Source: Pictodentalium vernedei
Taxonomy: Eukaryota > Mollusca > Scaphopoda > Dentaliida > Dentaliidae
NCBI GenBank assembly: GCA_031216915.1
Contig: CM062291.1
Span: 38,010,484-38,074,483, forward strand
Length of the DNA: 64,000 bases
Reading direction: 5' to 3'
Notes under the pieces: generated by a model
Databases searched by the model: none
What the model was told of the DNA's origin: nothing
The model's input: the letters and a program-made list of their open reading frames with translations, nothing else
Shown: in pieces, positions 59,601 to 64,000 of the stretch
Position numbering within the stretch: position 1 is the first letter of the stretch
Layout: every line of letters begins with the position of its first letter
Translations under genes and position numbers: made by a program

Positions 59601-60525
59601 TGAATAGTGAGTGATACTAGTGATTCTGAAGATGAGTTTGAACTTTGAAACGAGTGAAAGTCTTGCTGTTGGTGAGAGGAGTCCCCCGGAGCTGATCGAG
59701 AGCTGCAGTGATTTGGTGCAAAAAGGATCTTCAGGAATCAGGATTGTATTTAGTTCACGCGTGGAAGGGCTGATGAAATCTTACTGAGTTACGTTGGGGC
59801 ACTTTTTAAATTTACAAAACTCAGTTTATCACGCAAACAGTGTTAATCGTGACTCCCGGTTCCATGCTGTAGATTTCCCGGGTATCGTGACCGGCTTTCG
59901 GAACCGGGAACCTGGGAATTCCCGGGATTAAATACTAGTTAAGCCCCACAGCGACACTTATAACAATGAATTTGTTCAGTTGGCAACTCTACATTCAGGA
60001 AAGCTGAGTATTTGAAGTTACCCCCCCCCCCCCGAACTTATAACAAACAGTAACCAAAGATAACAAACTTCGTAAATTTGAAAAAGTTCTCTTATTCTAG
60101 CAATCAGTATGCCGGAAGGTTAAATCTGAGTGGGAAACTTTAAAAGCGCGTTTCTTCTACAACTATCTGACAGTTCTCGTCATTGGAAGAGATTTGTGGG
60201 AAAGTTAGCTTTCCTAAATTTTCTGAAGCTGTCAAAAAATTAACATTAAGGGAATGGGAATTTCATAAAAAAAAATTAAATTTCAAAATTTTCGCGACAT
60301 TGTCTCATCGATGTGCGCATCATTTCACGGGCTTCAGCCATTTTCTTGTTGAGAAGTATAAAAATACAAAAGATGGCTTTTTATAATTTTTTTACCAACC
60401 ATTTTGAATGTTTGACTATAATTTTCTGTTAAAACCCATTTAAAAAAATAAGAAAATGATGTTTTCACCGTCTTTTGATGTTCTGTAATTTTTTTTCTGT
60501 TCATTATATAATCAGTGTGCGTACA
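59601..60525. other. Unannotated
   Basis: No recognised gene. CCCGGTTCC / GGAACCGGGA pair near 59854 and 59900; poly-C at 60021-60033. The 67-codon ORF at 60183-60386 has no known domain. Confidence 0.4.
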
Positions 60526-60935
60526 GTGACATATAATATAGACACTTTCCCTTCCATTAATATAAAAGTCTCGCATCGTGACATATAATATAGACACTTT
60601 CCCTTCCATTAATATAAAAGTCTCGCATCGTGACATATAATATAGACACTTTCCCTTCCATTAATATAAAAGTCTCGCATCGTGACATATAATATAGACA
60701 CTTTCCCTTCCATTAATATAAAAGTCTTGCATCGTGACATATAATATAGACACTTTCCCTTCCATTAATATAAAAGTCTCGCATCGTGACATATAATATA
60801 GACACTTTCCCTTCCATTAATATAAAAGTCTCGCATCGTGACATATAATATAGACACTTTTCCTTCCACTAATATAAAAGTCTCGCATCGTGACATATAA
60901 TATAGACACTTTCCCTTCCATTAATATAAAAGTCT
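60526..60935. repeat. 52-bp minisatellite, eight units
   Basis: GTGACATATAATATAGACAC begins each unit at 60526, 60578, 60630, 60682, 60734, 60786, 60838 and 60890. The units are nearly identical (only a few substitutions), which implies recent expansion or homogenisation. There are no variable spacers. Confidence 0.95.
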
Positions 60936-61118
60936 AGGAGGTGGGCTTTTCTTATTTCAACTTGGGAAGAATAAAATCCTGCAAATTACTGCAAAATACA
61001 TTCGCTAAGCAAAAAGCCCCAGTGGACGGTTAGTGTTGGTAGGTGTGTGCTTTTTGATAAATATTCTTAATAGCGGATTATCTGTGAACCAGTTTATTCT
61101 ACTTAGCCTGCCATAAAA

Positions 61119-61222
61119 ATCCAAGTTTCCCTGTATTACTTTTAATAAACGAAAACAACAGACAGCTCAGAGAGCTGTCTGTTGTTTTCGTTTATTAGAA
61201 GTAACAAAAGAAACCTTGGATT
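61119..61222. repeat. Foldback with 24-bp perfect arms
   Basis: AATAAACGAAAACAACAGAC...AGCT (61144-61167) pairs perfectly with 61173-61196 around the 5-nt loop CAGAG. The outer bases CCAAG.TTTC / GAAACCTTGG extend the pairing imperfectly. Confidence 0.85.
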
Positions 61223-61283
61223 TATTTTCTGCTCATGTCATACGTGTTTTCTCAACAATTACTTGCTTCTTAATTGGACCTTC

Positions 61284-61626
61284 GGGAGCGGTGGCTCAGT
61301 GGTAGCCTGTTGGACTTCTATGCTAGAGTTCACTAGTTCGATCCCTGTCCGAGACGACCGGCGTTGTGTCCTTGGGCAGACACTTTATCCCCGTTGCCTA
61401 CATGGGGGCGCGATGACGCCGTGTACTAAGGCGTACTGCGCGTCAATGGTGCACATGTCTTCAACCGCTGTAACCCTGAACAGAGCTAGAATGTTGAGGA
61501 GCTGACAGTTGCTCGTTGATGCTCGGTGGTCCTCCGGCGTCTTCCATCCGTAAAACTGTCACGGTCATGATTAGCCATTGTGCATAAGTATGTGACCTTA
61601 AACCCCAATAAATAAATAATAAATAA
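61284..61626 (+). mobile_element. tRNA-headed SINE with perfect 13-bp target duplication
   Basis: Flanked by TAATTGGACCTTC at 61271-61283 and 61627-61639. The head has an A box (GTGGCTCAGTGGTAGCC) and a B box (GTTCGATCCC) of a tRNA gene. Then come the core TGTGTCCTTGGGCAGACACT, a body matching the minus-strand SINE at 5118-5506, and the tail GATTAGCCATTGTGCATAAG then TATGTGACCTTAAA followed by AATAAATAA. The perfect duplication means a recent insertion. Confidence 0.93.
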
Positions 61627-61639
61627 TAATTGGACCTTC

Positions 61640-62304
61640 CCAGCTCGCTCAAGAATATCAAGGGAGATAAATTTATCGACAGTCGATTTTTATGACGAAA
61701 AAGATAAGGGATGAACACTACTGCCATTACCTATACAAAAACCTATGTCAAAAAATGCTCATAGTGAGGACAAATCACCTTTGGAAGTTGTTCAATTTTG
61801 CAGAAAATCATTACGTATTCGCACATCAAGACCGACGGGGTTTAACTTTCAAAACGTTATGTCGTGATTTTGTTTCCTCATCTTATAGGCAAAATGTACA
61901 GAGAACTATAGCAGAAATTGACAGAGAACTTTCGAGAATTTTGAGAAAAAGGTCCATTTTCGCTTTTTTTCTGCCGGACGTTTACAGAAAAAGAGTTTTC
62001 CCCTTGATATGATATCATAACGAGGAGGTTGGTAAAAAAAAATGTTCAGAACTTTAGAAACTTTAAACAGTTGAGTTGAAAATTAACAAAAATCATCTGG
62101 GTTAAGTGAATATGTACCCAATTGGGTGTAATTGAGTGTAAGACAGTTCTGAAAAACAGGGGCACAAACTTAGTTGGAAAAAAAAAATAATAATAATAAT
62201 AATAAATTAGAAGACAAAATCAAATAAAAAAATAAATAAAAGAGTTGTGACAAATGTCTTACCCCCAACAGGGTTAAAAAAAAATATACCAAGGCGTTAT
62301 AAGT
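61640..62304. other. Unannotated, with one 106-codon ORF
   Basis: The plus-strand ORF 61692-62012 is Arg/Phe-rich with RTIAEIDRELSRILRKRSIF; I do not recognise a family and it may be fortuitous. An (AAT)n run lies near 62186. Confidence 0.35.
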
Positions 62305-62421
62305 TATTTATTTATTTATGTTTAACGACACATTCGACAGCTAGGGTCACCTCGTGTCGGGCAGCTTTACGGGTGGAGGAAGCTGGAGTACCTGGAGAGA
62401 ACCACCGAGCAACGGCGATCG
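62305..62421 (-). mobile_element. Short SINE sharing the core but with another tail
   Basis: Plus strand starts TTATTTATTTATTTATGTTT then AACGACACATTCGACAG. The core TTTACGGGTGGAGGAAGCTG then GAGTACCTGGAGAGAACCACC (in part) is like that at 5183-5223. Flanks AGGCGTTATAAGT and AGGCGTTACAAGT (one mismatch) are a target duplication at 62292-62304 and 62423-62435. Confidence 0.75.
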
Positions 62422-62780
62422 AGGCGTTACAAGTGATAAGCTCGAGTTGTCTTTCTCAACACTAAAAAAGAACTCTTCAGGGCAAGCGTAAATTATTTAT
62501 ACGTCGTTGACTACAGCCCCGTTCACATGCGCTGATTTGCATATGTAAGTATTTATTTGCATATACGCAAATTTGCCTGCGTATGCAAATCAGCGAATGT
62601 GAACCCTTTTACTCATGTGAGTAAAATTCACTCAATATGCATTTTTTTTACTTTTGCACCTAGTGGGGACAAAATACAAATTTTCGGGGAGTATTTTTCT
62701 CATGTGAACGCATAGGAAAATTTAACTCGTTGAGGGCATGTTTATTTTTTGTGGTCTGAGGTTGTTCATCAAAATTTGTT

Positions 62781-62833
62781 TATTACAAATTATTGGAGAG
62801 TGCCCCACAGGCACTCTCCAATAATTTGTAATA
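62781..62833. repeat. Hairpin, 24-bp perfect arms with 5-nt loop
   Basis: TATTACAAATTATTGGAGAG continues to TGCC, then loop CCACA, then the exact inverse. Same arm and loop lengths as the foldback at 61144. Confidence 0.95.
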
Positions 62834-62889
62834 AAATAAATTATATAAACAAAATATTATTTGGTTCTGACTGAATATGGAACATGAGA

Positions 62890-63180
62890 TGGAAAATGTT
62901 GGCTTTTGCCCTGGTACTCTCAATTTTTTGAAAGCCCCGATAGTGGCTTCCATCACACAACCAGTTGAACACTGTAGACTTTCCAATACCGAATGGATTG
63001 CCAACAGTTCTGTCCTCAGCGGTGGTAGCAAGCTAGTACAGAGTTATCGCAACTTGTTTTGGCACATGAATGGATTCTCGTACATGCTTATCACCGGGAG
63101 AAAGGTCAGGTTTGCGAGTCCTACATAGCTCATCAAAAGTCTATCTCCTCATTCTGAAGTTTTTCAACCAGTGTTCATCG
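62890..63180 (-). pseudogene. Harbinger transposase remnant (N-terminal half)
   Basis: Minus-strand reading from about 63175 gives FRMRR, stop, TFDELCRTRKPDLSPGDKHV, then RESIHVPKQVAITLY, stop, LATTAEDRTVGNPFGIGKST and VFNWLCDG. The order FRM..TFD.LC, V.K.VAI.LY.LAT, and FGIGKSTV is characteristic of PIF/Harbinger (HARBI1-like) transposases. At least two in-frame stops are present and the DDE half is missing, so the gene is dead. Confidence 0.85.
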
Positions 63181-63683
63181 TCGAATGTCCTCAACAAAAC
63201 CTACTCAGTCGTACAAATCAGTTGATCTTTGTCTACCCCATGTCCTCTTCTCATGTCCCAATCCAAAAGCAAAAACATTAATCCCAGACGGCAGCATCAT
63301 ACGTCTCCTGAATCTGAACAGTCCATCCATTTTCAATTAAATGGCTGAAATGATCAAGAATCCTCAAACGCATGTGAACGCATCGCAAAAAATACTTTTA
63401 CACTTGAGAGCATAATTTGCATATTTGCAAATTTACTCACCAATGCAAATCGGCGCATGTGAACAGGGCTCTATAGACAGTTCTTTCACGAGCGCACGAG
63501 TTGAGAACATCAACATTTTATTATCTTATTAATCAATCAATAAATTATTAATGTAAGGAAAAACTATCACGATTAAAAATATAACTGAACCATGAAAAAC
63601 TAAAAAGACACCCGAGGCATTTAAAAACAAGCCAAGACCAATACCGGGTCTGGACCTGCGTCGCTGCATGCAATTGAATCAGC

Positions 63684-64000
63684 AAACAGGAAGTGGCTGC
63701 ACGGCAAATCTGAAAATTGCATACACGATACAACTGATCATTATCAGGCTCCAGATGAAATATAAAATCAATCCCTTGCATAGAAGCCGAGAAAAGTTTG
63801 ACGAAAAATTTCAATGTTCAGTGGGTACAGTAAAATTTCAAAGTATCGGCAAACAGGAAGTGGCCGCACGGCAGATCTGAAAATTGCATACACGATACAA
63901 CTCATCATTATGAAGCAGACCAAATATAAAATCAATCCCTTGCATAGAAGCCGAGAAAACCTTGACGGAAAATTTCAATGTTCAGTGGGTACAGTAAGAT
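63684..64000. repeat. Tandem array, 167-bp unit, running off the window
   Basis: AAACAGGAAGTGGC(T/C)GCACGG recurs at 63684 and 63851, exactly 167 bp apart. The following CATACACGATACAACT and ATCAATCCCTTGCATAGAAG words keep the spacing. The array is cut by the window end. Confidence 0.8.

Larger units (their letters stand above)
62513..63472 (-). mobile_element. PIF/Harbinger-type element, deleted
   Basis: The TIRs AGCCCCGTTCACATGCGCTG and the inverse CGGCGCATGTGAACAGGGCT frame 960 bp, with CTA adjacent on both sides (one base offset at the left). It carries a transposase remnant at 62890-63180 and a hairpin at 62781-62833. Confidence 0.8.

Noticed and set aside
60526-60935. CRISPR-like regular repeats
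   Set aside because: The 52-bp units are contiguous with no variable spacers, and the context is a eukaryotic nuclear genome.
61284-61360. A functional tRNA gene
   Set aside because: A and B boxes are present, but the sequence does not close into a tRNA and continues into the SINE body.
62877-63128. 83-codon plus-strand ORF
   Set aside because: The opposite strand carries recognisable Harbinger transposase words, so the plus frame is a shadow.
32589-64000. MCM5 first exon with initiator Met
   Set aside because: I looked on the minus strand for a GFDDPG-type start and for a donor completing the split Arg codon and found no convincing candidate; it may be in the gap or outside the window.

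Overview
The window looks like a lophotrochozoan, most likely marine bivalve, nuclear genome. This is inferred from one spliced, intron-rich eukaryotic gene, SINEs with a conserved central core, and dispersed elements built around arrays of roughly 165-bp monomers that resemble the oyster pearl/CvA type. It is AT-rich, repeat-dominated and sparse in genes. A 100-bp assembly gap lies at 58917-59016.

Host gene: the only host gene I can name is MCM5, on the minus strand. Five consecutive exons encode the N-terminal domain (about residues 57-279 of the human protein) at 32462-32588, 31146-31274, 29331-29503, 26614-26769 and 7659-7743. Splice sites and phases agree at every junction. The first exon and all exons for the AAA+ half were not found; the latter presumably lie below coordinate 1. 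The intron between 26613 and 7744 is 18.87 kb and is packed with nested mobile elements.

Layout: 1-7.6 kb holds several tandem-core elements, one foldback and a 5S-headed SINE. 8-13.9 kb holds three more tandem-core elements, one inserted in another. 14.1-24.2 kb is a four-level nest: a TIR element with an 11-bp target duplication contains a piggyBac-type MITE and a DIRS element, and the DIRS element contains a tandem-core element. 26-33 kb holds the MCM5 exons with repeats filling the introns. 33-43 kb holds TIR elements with target duplications (hAT-like, MULE-like) and foldbacks. 46.3-48.1 kb is an internally deleted Tc1-like element inside a foldback. 48.83-55.84 kb is a second, much better preserved DIRS element. 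56.6-58.1 kb and 62.5-63.5 kb are Harbinger-type elements. 60.5-60.9 kb is a 52-bp satellite. 61.3 kb is a young tRNA-headed SINE. A 167-bp tandem array runs off the right edge.

Most interesting pattern: at least six sequence families in 0.7-31 kb have different monomers but share parts of one layout. These parts are a 5' hairpin, a subterminal inverted box, an array of monomers mostly 160-171 bp, a GGAC/GGAT-rich linker, and a 3' hairpin that repeats the box in inverted orientation. Stems keep pairing through compensatory changes between families, and every orientable copy points the same way, antisense to MCM5. Helentron/Helitron-like non-autonomous elements are the best known comparison, but the shared layout across unrelated cores deserves a real test.
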